Position numbers and translations under genes: made by a program. 64,000 nt of DNA from CAZVFX01 sp964626565 (GTDB taxonomy: Bacteria; Myxococcota_A; UBA9042; CAIXZC01). Below are positions 51,354 to 60,637 of the stretch, in pieces. The number at the start of each line of letters is the position of its first letter. Positions within the stretch are counted from its first letter, which is position 1. The stretch lies in NCBI GenBank assembly GCA_964626565.1, contig CAZVFX010000006.1, positions 1 to 64,000 on the forward strand, written 5' to 3'. Under the pieces are notes generated by a model. It did not search any database, was not told the origin of the DNA, and was given only the letters and a program-made list of their open reading frames with translations.

Positions 51354-54300
51354 ATGATATTTACCACCCGTCATATAGGACTCCTAGTGTTGGCCGTGTG
51401 CCTGTGCGCTTCGTGCGGGCCCGGACAACCCGAGAAGTGTGACGAGGAAGGGAAATGTCCCGGGAACGATGTCTGCATTCAGGACTATTGCCTGGCTGCC
51501 GATTCGGACCCCGATGGGGACCTGGTGGGTTCCGCCCTGGAAACCTCCTGGGGCCTGGACCCGGAGTCTTTCGATTCCGACGGTGACGGTTTGCCCGACG
51601 GCATTGAGTGGGGATTCTCCGCTAACGGAGACCCCGCGGAAGCACCAACGGACAGTGATGGGGATGGCAAGATAGATGCCCTGGAAAACGCTCTGGAAGA
51701 CATGGACGAGGATTGTGTCCCCGACCAGTGGGACGCGGATGATTCGGTCAAGCTCCCCTCTTTGCAAGGCCTGAAGGGGCAACTGTGCCCCGGCCTGGGA
51801 GTTTGTGCCGGCAGCCTGGACCAGATGACCGTTTCTTGCGTCGAGGGGGTCCCGGTGTGTTCTCCCCTGGAGGTGGTGGGGTATGAGGTTGTGGAGTCTC
51901 TGTGCGATTGGGTCGATAACGATTGTGACGGACTCACCGACGAGGGGCTGGCCGCGGGAACCGCTGTTCTCGGGGAGACCTGCTACGGTGAGGGCGTTTG
52001 CGGTGCAGGGGTAGCGGAGTGCGAACTTGTAACCAAGACTGCGGTTTGCTCGTCCTCTCCTCAAGGGAGCAGCAGTCAGGCAGGGGAAGAGTTGTGCGAC
52101 CATTTGGATAACGATTGCGACGGGGAAACCGACGAGGAGTTGCTGTTCGATGGTGCGCCGCTGGGCGAGGAATGCGACGGCTTGGGCGAATGCGGTGCGG
52201 GTGTGGTGCAGTGCAATCTGGCCAACGTTGTTCCAATTTGCTCCACCATGCCCATGGGGGTGGACGACCAATCGAGCGACGAAATATGCGACGGGCTGGA
52301 CAATGATTGTGATGGTGAAACCGACGAATTGCTTTACTCCGATGATGTGTCGGTGTGTTCGGACAAGGGGGTCTGCGGGGAATTTGCCGATCTGTTGAAG
52401 TCGGTGTGCCACCAGGGCAAATGGGATTGCGACACGTCGGCAATCGAGCTGTACTCCGAGGGCAAGGAGGCGTTGTGCGATGGCAAGGACAACGATTGTG
52501 ACGGCGCCACCGATGAGGATTTCGACATCGTCGATCTTGACGGCTCGCAGAAGAAGGTGAATGAAGGGTGTGGGCTCGGTCCCTGCGCCGGTGGCAAGGT
52601 GGTTTGCACGGAAGACCTGCACCACGTGGTGTGCTCGACCTGGGGCAGCGCAGGCCCGGAGATATGCGACGGCGTTGACAACAATTGTAACGGTCTGCCC
52701 GATGACGGCTTACTGTACCAGGGCAAGATTATCGGCGATACCTGCAAGGGGCTCGGGTCCTGCGGGCTCGGCGTGGTGGAGTGCAGCCCACAGACCATGA
52801 CTCCCACCTGCTCAACGAACTGGGATGGGTCGGAGGACCAGGGCACCCCGGAAGTTTGCGACGGGCTCGACAACGACTGCGATGGCGACGTCGACGAGAA
52901 TCTGGAAGCTGACGAGCCGTGCACCGCAGCCGGAGTTGGTGTTTGTGGCGAGATCGAATTGCCTTCCTGCGAAATGGGTGCGTGGGTCTGTGATTACAGC
53001 TTTGTGCCGGAGTGGGAAGAGGAAGAGGAAACCTGCGACAAGCAGGACAACGATTGCGATGGGTGGGTGGATGAGGGACTGCCCCAGACGTTTGCCGGTG
53101 GCGACCTCACCTGTTCCGTCTACCATCCTCCAGTGCGGGAGTCCTTTGCCTGGTCGCTGGATACCCAGGCCGGGCTGGTCTACATGTCCGGCGGTGACGC
53201 CTATCCATTCCCGTGGACCGGAGAGAATATCTGCCTGTCCGATATGTGGCAGTACGACTCAGCGGCGCAGGCGTGGGAGCAACTGCCTGCGCCGCCACAA
53301 TCCAAGTCCGGCCACAGCATGAGTTATTCGCCATTCGATCAAAGCCATCTGCTACTGGGCGGCGTGTGCGGTGAAGAGCTTTCTCCTTCCGCCTGGCGTT
53401 TTGCACCGGATGACGGCGCCTACGAGGATCTCTCCCTGGTCATTCCCGAGGAGGTGCGAAACCGGTACGGGCATGCCGCGTTCTATGCCTACGATTCGGG
53501 TTCGCTGTTCGTGCTGGGTGGTGAAAATCTGCAAGGTGCGGTTCCGTCCTACATCGTGGCGCCCGATCTGGGCTCCGCTGAGCCGCTGCAAGGGGCGCCG
53601 ACGCTGACCTTTGCTGCGACGTGTGTGCAGCCTGTAGCAAATGTCGCCTACCTGTTTGGAGGACGGAAAGCCGATGGAACTTTGAGCAATGTGCTCTACG
53701 CTCTGGATCTGGCTTCCGGTGAGTTCGCTGAGTTCGACCTTCCCGACTCCCCGTCATCGAGGATGCAGGCGGCTTTGAGTTGCGGCTCTGACGGAGTCAG
53801 CCTGTTCGGTGGCGTGGGCGTTGAAGGCAACCCGCTCAACGACGGCTGGAAGTTTTCGTATGAAGACGAGACCTGGAAGCACCTGCCGGTCGGTCCGTCG
53901 GCCCGCCGGGAGGCTATCGCCTTCGATCAGGAGGGCGTATTGATGGTGCTTGGGGGACTGGGCCCCGGAGAAGCCGCTCTTCACGACGCGTGGTCGTTCG
54001 CCGGGCAGGAGTGGGAAGACCTGACTCCGTCCGTGCCCGGAAACCTGGCGGCTGCCGGGGCCGCGCTGGATCGCAAGGGCAAGAAGTTGTGCATGGCCGG
54101 CGGATTTGAGACCGGTGTGGTTTCCCATACCCCCGGATTGTCCATGTGGTGCTACGATCTGCAGGCTGGTGAGTGGGCCGAAAAGGGCGCCGACATGTCC
54201 CAGCCCTTTGTCTTCGGCACCATGAGCTATGATCCAAACTCCAACCACCTTCTCCTTGTGGGCGGTGCGCTCTTTCCTGAAGGGCAGGCGCCCCAGCCCC

Positions 54301-54974
54301 TTTCCCCTGTGTGTCGCTACTCTACCTTCGACCTGGCCACCGGAGTGTGGGGAGAGTTTTCAGACTGCGCCGAGGACCCGGTTCCGGGACCCGGACCAAT
54401 ATCATCCCACTCTGCCGCAGTCAGGCAGAAAGACCTGACTCTTTGGGTCTATGGCGGTATTACTCCGGAAGGAATGACCAACAGGCTGTGGCGCTATGCC
54501 CTTGATACCGGAGAATGGAAACTCATCGAGAGCAAGGGGGTGCTGAGCGGCGAGCCTCTCCCTGCCCGCTATGGTCACCGGGCCTGGATTCGAGAAGACA
54601 AGGGAGACATGATCATCGTTGGCGCCGCCTCAAACGCCGACGACGTCTTGCGAATCAATCTCGCAGACGGCACCTGGTCGGCCCTGGTATCCACGGCTGC
54701 GCTGGAAGTCGGATTCCCGTCGTTCGCCTACGACGAAACATCAGACGTTGGTTTGTTGCTCTCGCCCTCTCAGACGTCGGGTATCCTTCTGACCCTCTCG
54801 GATTCGCTGTTCCCCGGGCTTGAATTGTTGGCCTTCGAGGAGCCGGTGGTCCCGGTGAGTCTGGGCTCGACCTGGTTCGACCCCTGGCAGCGGCGCGCGG
54901 CAAGATTCGGCGGCATCAACGCCGATGGGCTGTCACTGGGCGGCTGGCTGCAATTCGGCATGAGCTGCGACTGA
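51354..54974 (+). CDS. MopE-type repeat and kelch-like lipoprotein
   Basis: 1206 residues. Signal with lipobox LCASC at about 17-21, then Ca-type DxDxDG repeats (SDPDGDLVGS, SDGDGLPDGIEW) and seven copies of the MopE metal-binding motif CDGxDNDCDGxxDE, for example CDGLDNDCDGETDE, each with a Cys-rich flank (about 175-590). The C-terminal 600 residues form a kelch-type propeller (LVYMSGGDAYPF, LLLGGVCGEE, YLFGGRKADG, LLLVGGALFPEG). MopE repeats in methanotrophs bind Cu; here Ca or another metal is as likely. A surface adhesin or metal-handling protein. The start has no ribosome site and the mRNA may be leaderless. Confidence 0.88.
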   Translation: MIFTTRHIGLLVLAVCLCASCGPGQPEKCDEEGKCPGNDVCIQDYCLAADSDPDGDLVGSALETSWGLDPESFDSDGDGLPDGIEWGFSANGDPAEAPTDSDGDGKIDALENALEDMDEDCVPDQWDADDSVKLPSLQGLKGQLCPGLGVCAGSLDQMTVSCVEGVPVCSPLEVVGYEVVESLCDWVDNDCDGLTDEGLAAGTAVLGETCYGEGVCGAGVAECELVTKTAVCSSSPQGSSSQAGEELCDHLDNDCDGETDEELLFDGAPLGEECDGLGECGAGVVQCNLANVVPICSTMPMGVDDQSSDEICDGLDNDCDGETDELLYSDDVSVCSDKGVCGEFADLLKSVCHQGKWDCDTSAIELYSEGKEALCDGKDNDCDGATDEDFDIVDLDGSQKKVNEGCGLGPCAGGKVVCTEDLHHVVCSTWGSAGPEICDGVDNNCNGLPDDGLLYQGKIIGDTCKGLGSCGLGVVECSPQTMTPTCSTNWDGSEDQGTPEVCDGLDNDCDGDVDENLEADEPCTAAGVGVCGEIELPSCEMGAWVCDYSFVPEWEEEEETCDKQDNDCDGWVDEGLPQTFAGGDLTCSVYHPPVRESFAWSLDTQAGLVYMSGGDAYPFPWTGENICLSDMWQYDSAAQAWEQLPAPPQSKSGHSMSYSPFDQSHLLLGGVCGEELSPSAWRFAPDDGAYEDLSLVIPEEVRNRYGHAAFYAYDSGSLFVLGGENLQGAVPSYIVAPDLGSAEPLQGAPTLTFAATCVQPVANVAYLFGGRKADGTLSNVLYALDLASGEFAEFDLPDSPSSRMQAALSCGSDGVSLFGGVGVEGNPLNDGWKFSYEDETWKHLPVGPSARREAIAFDQEGVLMVLGGLGPGEAALHDAWSFAGQEWEDLTPSVPGNLAAAGAALDRKGKKLCMAGGFETGVVSHTPGLSMWCYDLQAGEWAEKGADMSQPFVFGTMSYDPNSNHLLLVGGALFPEGQAPQPLSPVCRYSTFDLATGVWGEFSDCAEDPVPGPGPISSHSAAVRQKDLTLWVYGGITPEGMTNRLWRYALDTGEWKLIESKGVLSGEPLPARYGHRAWIREDKGDMIIVGAASNADDVLRINLADGTWSALVSTAALEVGFPSFAYDETSDVGLLLSPSQTSGILLTLSDSLFPGLELLAFEEPVVPVSLGSTWFDPWQRRAARFGGINADGLSLGGWLQFGMSCD

Positions 54975-54985
54975 CCTGTTCGACC

Positions 54986-56047
54986 CTAGACTTCCAGATG
55001 CATCGGATTCAGTGCCGCCTCGATAAGCGATGGGTACGCCTCGCACGGAGTCCAACAGTGGGGGCACTGGTCAGCCTTGACCCGGGCGCGTAACCAACGA
55101 GCACGGTCACTGTCGAGCAGGGTCGCCAGGCTGGACCCTGCGCCTATCGTACCCAACGGCTCGCCCCAGATGTGACAGGGATAGAGGACGCCTCCGGGCG
55201 AAAGGAAGAACGAGGCCTTGAGCGCGGCACAACGGGGCAACAAACCTCTCTTTCCGGCAAGGTCATACAGCGAGAATGATTGGAAACCTACCTCCAGAAG
55301 ATCAAACGGAGTCCGGGGGAGGCCCTTCCAGGCGAGAATCCGGCGTAGCGCGGCCTGAATGTCGGTAGTCCGGGGACGCGGTGCGTGTCGGTTGCAGAAG
55401 TAGTGTCCCGAACCTTGCATGACGTTGAAATGCATGTCGTTTCGCCGGAGTCCGGGACAGCCGGTGGCCACCGCTTCGAACACCCCCTCGGGGATCATCG
55501 ACACGTTCTCCGACAGAATTGTAGTGCCCACATAGGTGCTCACTCCCGGGACCGCTTTGAGTCGGTTCAAGGTTTCCATCGCCGCGTCGAAGGCACCTTG
55601 GGTGCCACGGACGTGGTCGTGGATCTCCCGGGGGCCCTCTATACTCACGGTGACCACCACCTTCACCCCTTTCCTTGCGATTGTGCCGGCAAGGGCCACG
55701 GCCGATTCGGGATGGAAGCCGGAGGTGGGAAAGTGAAAAAGGGCGAGATGCGGAAGTGAGTCAACGAGAGAGTCGCACAGCTCCAGCGCATCCGGGCGGG
55801 CGAAGATCTCGCCGCCGGTTACATCCAGCCAGGTGATGGAAGGCACCGATGCAAGCGCATCCCTGAGGGTCGCGGAGTCCGCTTCATCGGCTCGTCGGTT
55901 CCACACTCCGCAGTAGTAGCAGCGGTGAGGGCAGCGGTAAGTCAGGGCCACCGTGGCCTTGAACGGTTTGTCCTTTGCATAGGCGGATCTCAATGTGCGC
56001 AGCGGTAAAGCGGTGAGTTTGCTCAAGTCGATGCCGTATGGACTCAT
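54986..56047 (-). CDS. Radical SAM enzyme with SPASM-like C-terminus
   Basis: 353 residues. The cluster motif CPHRCYYC (CxxxCxxC, about 38-45) starts a radical SAM barrel; LDVTGGEIFARPD provides the usual GGE SAM-binding segment. The C-terminal part has further cysteines (GGVLYPCHIWGEPLG, QCPHCWTPCEAYPS) that could hold an auxiliary cluster as in SPASM/twitch enzymes modifying peptides or sugars. It overlaps the carbamoyltransferase gene by ATGA and is last in a five-gene operon, 11 bp from the convergent MopE/kelch gene. The substrate is unknown. Confidence 0.85.
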   Translation of the reverse strand: MSPYGIDLSKLTALPLRTLRSAYAKDKPFKATVALTYRCPHRCYYCGVWNRRADEADSATLRDALASVPSITWLDVTGGEIFARPDALELCDSLVDSLPHLALFHFPTSGFHPESAVALAGTIARKGVKVVVTVSIEGPREIHDHVRGTQGAFDAAMETLNRLKAVPGVSTYVGTTILSENVSMIPEGVFEAVATGCPGLRRNDMHFNVMQGSGHYFCNRHAPRPRTTDIQAALRRILAWKGLPRTPFDLLEVGFQSFSLYDLAGKRGLLPRCAALKASFFLSPGGVLYPCHIWGEPLGTIGAGSSLATLLDSDRARWLRARVKADQCPHCWTPCEAYPSLIEAALNPMHLEV

Positions 56048-57750
56048 TCCCCGCGGTCCTCCCGGGAAACAAGATAGCTTCCCAGGAGCATAGAATCAAA
56101 TCCGGCGCTGGCGAAAGTCCCGAGCGCATCCGCGGCCCCGTGGACGATGGGATCACCGTGGAGATTGAAGGAGGTGTTGATCAACATCTTCAATCCGGTG
56201 AGCTGTTCGTATTGTTCGAGGACCCGACAGAGCTGGGGTGCCGCGGCCGGGTCGGCGACTTGAATTCTGGCAGTGCCGTCCGTGTGTATTGCGGTGGGGA
56301 AGCGGGCCGCCGCGTCCAGGACGGAAGGGAGGGCGAACGTCATCAATTCAAGGCCGGCATCGGGCCGTTCCGGGCAGGGGTAGGGCGGTGGAAACGCAGC
56401 GGCCAGGTTCTCGGCCAGGCACACCGGTGCGAAAGGCATGACCCGGTCCCGACCGAGACGCTCCTGAACCGAATCTGCCAGGTCGGTGGAAGTTGCGGCA
56501 AAGAGCAACGAGCGGTTCCCCAGCGCCCGGGGGCCGAATTCCTCTCTTCCCGTCACCAGCGCTACACAACCGCCGCGTGCGAGGACCGTGGCAAGGTGCT
56601 CTTCCGGAGCGGAAGGCTGCGTTACTTTGAAGCGGTGAGTGCGAGCCAACTGAAGGACGTGGGTGTCGTCTACCGGCACTCCCAGGAAGGGGCTCTTGAA
56701 CAACGGGAAGAGGCCTGTTGCATTCGCGGCCACGGCCACTGCGGCCCCGACGCTCAGACCCTCGTCGCCCATGGCTGGAAAGACCCGGAAACACTGGTCC
56801 GGGAGTCCTTCCACCAGCCTGCGATTGACCGCAACGTTAGCGAACAGCCCGCCCGCAAGACCGATGGCGTGGGATTCGAGGCGGTGGGCTTTGCCCCTAA
56901 CGTAGTCGACCACCGCCTCCTCCAGCGCAGCCTGCACTCCCGCGGCAACATCCTCGGGGGCATGCTTCGACAGCCGAGCCGCCTCCCGGTTGGATAGAGG
57001 GCCGGCGCCCGGTAAGGGGCGGCCCATGGCTGCGAAGGAGTTGGCGAACCGGCGGCGGAAGAAGTCCGACAACAGGTGGGGGTTGCCCCGGGCGGCCAGC
57101 GCGGTCACTTTGCCTTCCTCACCCTCCTTGAAGCCGAGAAGCTGGCAAACTGAACCATAGGTTACCGCAGGACTCTGCAGGTATGCGTGAGCCGCACATC
57201 TCGACAGCGCGCCACCTTCCTTGCGCCAGGTGGCAGCCCACAGCCCATCTCCATAGCCATCCATGGTGATAACGGATGCGTCACCGGGAAACATGGTCGC
57301 GGCCGCGGCTGCGTGGGCGCGGTGATGAGCTACGGACGTGATGGGGATCTTGTTCGGGAAACCGAGGGCGGACAAGCGTCGACGCACGTGGGACTGCCCG
57401 GCCGCAGCCTCAACACTTCTCACAATCGGGACGTGGGCCAGCACGTTTTCGTAGTGGCGATAGAGCCGGGCCGGCAACTCCATAGGCCCCTGCCCGGGCG
57501 GGCGCCTGGAAAAGCGGGCGTCCAGGGCGCGCATTGGATAGCGGCCAAACTGTCCGCCCAGCGCAACTGCGTCCACTTGCTCCGGTTGCAACCCCGCGAC
57601 CTGGAGGACCGCGGCGATGCTTAGCGCAGGGAAGCCCCGCTGCATCTTCTTTCGGGAGAGGCGTTCCTCTGACACGGCGGCCACCAACTCGCCGTCTGCC
57701 ACCAGGCAGGCGGACGCGGTGTGGCCGTCCCATACCCCCAGAACCTTCAT
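56044..57750 (-). CDS. NodU/CmcH/TobZ-family carbamoyltransferase
   Basis: 568 residues. The N-terminal Kae1-like domain (LGVWDGHTASACLV, VAHHRAHAAAAA with metal His, ITMDGYGDGLWAAT) activates carbamoyl phosphate with ATP to carbamoyl adenylate. The C-terminal YrdC-like domain (REEFGPRALGNRSLL, NTSFNLHGDPIVHGAADAL) transfers the carbamoyl to a hydroxyl. Known family members decorate Nod factors, cephamycin and tobramycin. ATG 57750 overlaps the GT2 stop; the 12-bp longer start is not needed. With a glycosyltransferase and a radical SAM enzyme it suggests a carbamoylated glycan or natural product. Confidence 0.92.
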   Translation of the reverse strand: MKVLGVWDGHTASACLVADGELVAAVSEERLSRKKMQRGFPALSIAAVLQVAGLQPEQVDAVALGGQFGRYPMRALDARFSRRPPGQGPMELPARLYRHYENVLAHVPIVRSVEAAAGQSHVRRRLSALGFPNKIPITSVAHHRAHAAAAATMFPGDASVITMDGYGDGLWAATWRKEGGALSRCAAHAYLQSPAVTYGSVCQLLGFKEGEEGKVTALAARGNPHLLSDFFRRRFANSFAAMGRPLPGAGPLSNREAARLSKHAPEDVAAGVQAALEEAVVDYVRGKAHRLESHAIGLAGGLFANVAVNRRLVEGLPDQCFRVFPAMGDEGLSVGAAVAVAANATGLFPLFKSPFLGVPVDDTHVLQLARTHRFKVTQPSAPEEHLATVLARGGCVALVTGREEFGPRALGNRSLLFAATSTDLADSVQERLGRDRVMPFAPVCLAENLAAAFPPPYPCPERPDAGLELMTFALPSVLDAAARFPTAIHTDGTARIQVADPAAAPQLCRVLEQYEQLTGLKMLINTSFNLHGDPIVHGAADALGTFASAGFDSMLLGSYLVSREDRGE

Positions 57751-58442
57751 GAGAACCGACACCTCACGATGGTGCCCAGGATTCGGAAGCCGTGCCGGAT
57801 CCTGGAAAACGAAGTGTCGCCGCCGCTACGCGGGTACCGGTTCACCGGAACCTCAACCACAGTCGCCCCGGCCCGAAGTGACAGCAGCAACATCTCGGTT
57901 TCGATTTCGTACTCCGTCGCCACCGAACCCAGCTTAGCCAACAGTTCACTGCTGAAGCAACGGAATCCTGCCTGGGAATCGGTAATAGACGCGCCGAAAA
58001 GAACGTTGATCAGGGTGTTGAAGGCCCTGGTCGCCAACGCGTTCAAAGGGCTGATCGCGCCGTCATGAAGGGTGCCGACAAAGCGGGAACCTATGACCAG
58101 GTCAGCGCCGTTGCGCGCGGCCTCGAGGAGAGCCGGCAAGTCGTCAGGGTCGTCCTGGCCGTCCGCATCGATGGTTACGACCCACGTGCCGGCACTTTCT
58201 TCGAACCCCCGGCGCAAAGCAGCGCCCTTGCCCTGGTTCGAGCCCAGACGGACAATCACTGCACCGGCTGCGGCCGCCTGGTCTGCAGTTGCGTCGGTAG
58301 ATCCGTCATCAACTACGATAATCTCCGCCTGCTGGCCCGCGATACCGCGTATTGCTTCAACCAGGCCGCCAATGGCGTGGCCTTCGTTATAGGCAGGGAT
58401 CACTACCGAGACTTCCGGAAGATTGGAACCGGTCAGCGTCAT
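57747..58442 (-). CDS. GT2 glycosyltransferase (DPM1/polyprenyl-phosphate type)
   Basis: 231 residues, a GT-A fold enzyme: VSVVIPAYNEG, VVDDGSTDAT, TIDADGQDDPDDLPALLEAA (DxD metal motif), and SRFVGTLHDGAISPLNALATRAFNTLIN, ITDSQAGFRCFSSE, typical of polyprenyl-phosphate sugar synthases. It probably loads a sugar on a lipid carrier or builds a glycan. Overlaps both neighbours by 4 bp, so it is made with them. Confidence 0.9.
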   Translation of the reverse strand: MTLTGSNLPEVSVVIPAYNEGHAIGGLVEAIRGIAGQQAEIIVVDDGSTDATADQAAAAGAVIVRLGSNQGKGAALRRGFEESAGTWVVTIDADGQDDPDDLPALLEAARNGADLVIGSRFVGTLHDGAISPLNALATRAFNTLINVLFGASITDSQAGFRCFSSELLAKLGSVATEYEIETEMLLLSLRAGATVVEVPVNRYPRSGGDTSFSRIRHGFRILGTIVRCRFS

Positions 58443-59449
58443 ACCAGTTCACCGGGAGCCAACTCGCCACCTGCAGCCGCATGAAATGCCTGCAAAGCAA
58501 ACACGGAACACCACACGTTCTCATGGCGTTTGCGGTCGGAGTAGTAGATCGCTCCTGATGGTGCGACAAGCCGTGACAGAGCGGCCAGGGCGGTCGCAGC
58601 CGCGGCCCGGTACCGGCTGCCCGGAGCGGCGGCAAAGAGGCGAGCCGCCTGAGCCGCCACGTCGCCCGAAGCTTCGGAGTCGGGGCTGGGGTTCCATCTT
58701 GGGAAGGAGCCGTCGGGGCGCTGCTGAGCGGCCAGAAACTCCAGCCCCCGAGCCAGATGTTGTGACGGGTCGATGCCAGTCAGGTCGGGGAGCATGGTGA
58801 GCCCCTCGAGGGCGTAAGCGTGCGCGTGAAGATATACACTCCCGTCCGGGCCTCGGGAGTAGGCGCCGTCTTCGGCTTGGGATTCCATAAGCTGGACAAG
58901 CGCGGGAACGAGGGTCTCCCTTGCGTCATCCGAGCCGGGCAACGGGACTGAAAGGAGCGCTGCCAGGGGTTTTAGCAGGTGCGGGGAAAAGGTGGTGGAC
59001 CAGCGGTTCTCCCGCACGCCCACCGCGCTGACGCGCCGGGCGATCAGTCCGAGTGCTGCAGCCGTCATGGGCTCTCGTAGCGCAATGTACTTTCCGGGGA
59101 CGCCCAACTCGTAAGCCCCCTGAAACGCACGTACGGCCAACAGGGTGTCAAACAGATAGCCTGTGTTGCGATGCCAGATCAGACCGTCGTCGCCCACACA
59201 ATCGCTCAAATACTCCAGAGAAGGGATGATCCGGTCCAGCAGCGCGCCGTCACAACTATGCCGGTACAGCCAGCAGGCTGCGCTCACTGACAGGGCTGCG
59301 GCCTCCGCATAGGCGAAGCCTCCTTCTTCTTCCGACACCCAGGAGAGGTAGGCCCCGGAGGGGAGTCGAGCCGGACCGTGATAGAGCCATCGGGTTAGGG
59401 CCAGCACTCGGGCACTGTCGGCGACGGCTGCTGGTGAAATGTCGGTCAT
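58439..59449 (-). CDS. Alpha/alpha-toroid protein, unknown function
   Basis: 336 residues, all-helical. Regular helical hairpins (YAEAAALSVSAACWLYRH, GYLFDTLLAVRAFQGAYEL, HAHAYALEGLTML, GDVAAQAARLFAA) and DGSFPRWNPS turns suggest an alpha/alpha-toroid as in prenyltransferases, terpene cyclases or six-hairpin glycosidases. Catalytic residues are not obvious. It starts 4 bp after the lipoprotein stop and overlaps the GT2 gene. May bind or cyclise a lipid or glycan. Confidence 0.72.
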   Translation of the reverse strand: MTDISPAAVADSARVLALTRWLYHGPARLPSGAYLSWVSEEEGGFAYAEAAALSVSAACWLYRHSCDGALLDRIIPSLEYLSDCVGDDGLIWHRNTGYLFDTLLAVRAFQGAYELGVPGKYIALREPMTAAALGLIARRVSAVGVRENRWSTTFSPHLLKPLAALLSVPLPGSDDARETLVPALVQLMESQAEDGAYSRGPDGSVYLHAHAYALEGLTMLPDLTGIDPSQHLARGLEFLAAQQRPDGSFPRWNPSPDSEASGDVAAQAARLFAAAPGSRYRAAAATALAALSRLVAPSGAIYYSDRKRHENVWCSVFALQAFHAAAGGELAPGELV

Positions 59450-59453
59450 TCCA

Positions 59454-60569
59454 CTACTCGTTGATTCCAGCCTTTATCAGGGACGAGCAGGTTGCCCCTG
59501 CTTTGAGCGCGCAGGCGTACTTGCCGGTAGGCAGAACGCTGTACGTGCCGAATTGGGATTTGCACTCCATACCGGAAGGGCACGCCGCGTCCGAGTCGCA
59601 CTCCGGAGAGCAGTAGTAGCCGACGTTCTGGGGGCCGGCGTAGCACAGCAGGTCCCCGGAGCACTGGAAGTCCGATTTGCATTCGTGGCAGAACTCCTGG
59701 GTGCCCTTGAAGCACGACGGATAATATGTGTCCCCGGCTACCGGGAGGCAACGATTGCCCAGATCCTGAATCTCGAAGCAGTGGGTCCCCTCGGTGCAGT
59801 CGTCCCCGTCGGGAGTGCAGTCGGAGACACAGAATTTTTCCTTGGTGAAGGCGAAGGCCTCCATGCAGTACATGTTCTTTCCGGGGCAGTCTCCCTCGAC
59901 TTTGCAGGGAGCGCACTGAGTGCCGTCGCCGAGGCATGCACCCCAGAATGGCATGCAGTACCAGTCGTCCATCTCTTCGTTGAACGCGCAGTGGGAGTCA
60001 CCAAGGCAACTCAGCACACCCGGTTCGCACCGGTGGGAGCAGAAGCTGCCGCCATGCTTATCAGGAATGCACTCCATGCCGGCGAGCATGCACTGGGCAT
60101 CCACCTGACAATCGGTGCAGTAGCGCGCCTGCATGCACACCTTGACCGGTTCATCCTGCGCCGGGCTGTACTTGTAGTCGCAAGGGTAGAAGTCGGGGCA
60201 GTCCCAGTTGGTCTCACAGGACGATGAGCAAAACGGAAAAACATCCTCCGAATTGAACTTGAAGCACTTCAACCCGTATTTCTTGCAGTCGGTGGTGGTG
60301 TGGCAATACTCACCATACCCTTCGGCCGATATGGTGGTGTGGAATATCGGCGTCGCCCCCCCGTCCGCAACTGCATCGATGTCGTCGACAATTGGGGCAT
60401 CAGTGCCACTGTCCGTAGCGCTGTCGGTGGATATGACTTCAGGAGCAACGTCTGCCGCGGGCGCGTCTTTGCCCGCACCTGCGTCGGAGCCCTTGCCGTC
60501 GTCGCTGCCGCAGCCCGACAACGCCAACGCCAAGCCCGCTACCAGCAGCGACCGTCCAATCAAAAGCAT
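59454..60569 (-). CDS. Cys-rich repeat lipoprotein, first gene of the carbamoyl operon
   Basis: 371 residues. ATG 60569 follows GGAGG by 5 nt. Signal and lipobox LALSGC (about 15-20), acidic linker (GSDAGAGKDAPAADVAPE), then five or six Cys-rich repeats of 40-55 residues (GEYCHTTTDCKKYGLKC..., CTDCQVDAQCMLAG, CAPCKVEGDCPGK, CHECKSDFQCSGDLLC), ending GATCSSLI. Similar to the repeats in the protease at 21061. Likely a surface protein, perhaps the substrate or docking protein of the downstream modification enzymes. Confidence 0.8.
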   Translation of the reverse strand: MLLIGRSLLVAGLALALSGCGSDDGKGSDAGAGKDAPAADVAPEVISTDSATDSGTDAPIVDDIDAVADGGATPIFHTTISAEGYGEYCHTTTDCKKYGLKCFKFNSEDVFPFCSSSCETNWDCPDFYPCDYKYSPAQDEPVKVCMQARYCTDCQVDAQCMLAGMECIPDKHGGSFCSHRCEPGVLSCLGDSHCAFNEEMDDWYCMPFWGACLGDGTQCAPCKVEGDCPGKNMYCMEAFAFTKEKFCVSDCTPDGDDCTEGTHCFEIQDLGNRCLPVAGDTYYPSCFKGTQEFCHECKSDFQCSGDLLCYAGPQNVGYYCSPECDSDAACPSGMECKSQFGTYSVLPTGKYACALKAGATCSSLIKAGINE

Positions 60570-60599
60570 GGTCTCCTCCCTCAATAGAAACCTGCCCGG

Positions 60600-60628
60600 A
60601 CTCTACCAACACGGGGTCTTTATGTCAA
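60600..60628 (-). promoter_or_regulatory. Near-consensus sigma-70 promoter of the five-gene operon
   Basis: Minus strand perfect TTGACA (60628-60623), 17 bp, TAGAGT (60605-60600). Confidence 0.7.
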
Positions 60629-60637
60629 AGCTTGATG

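Noticed and set aside
51384..52625. 413-codon minus-strand open frame opposite the MopE repeats
   Set aside because: The repeats in the other strand create a repetitive shadow; no signal or ribosome site.
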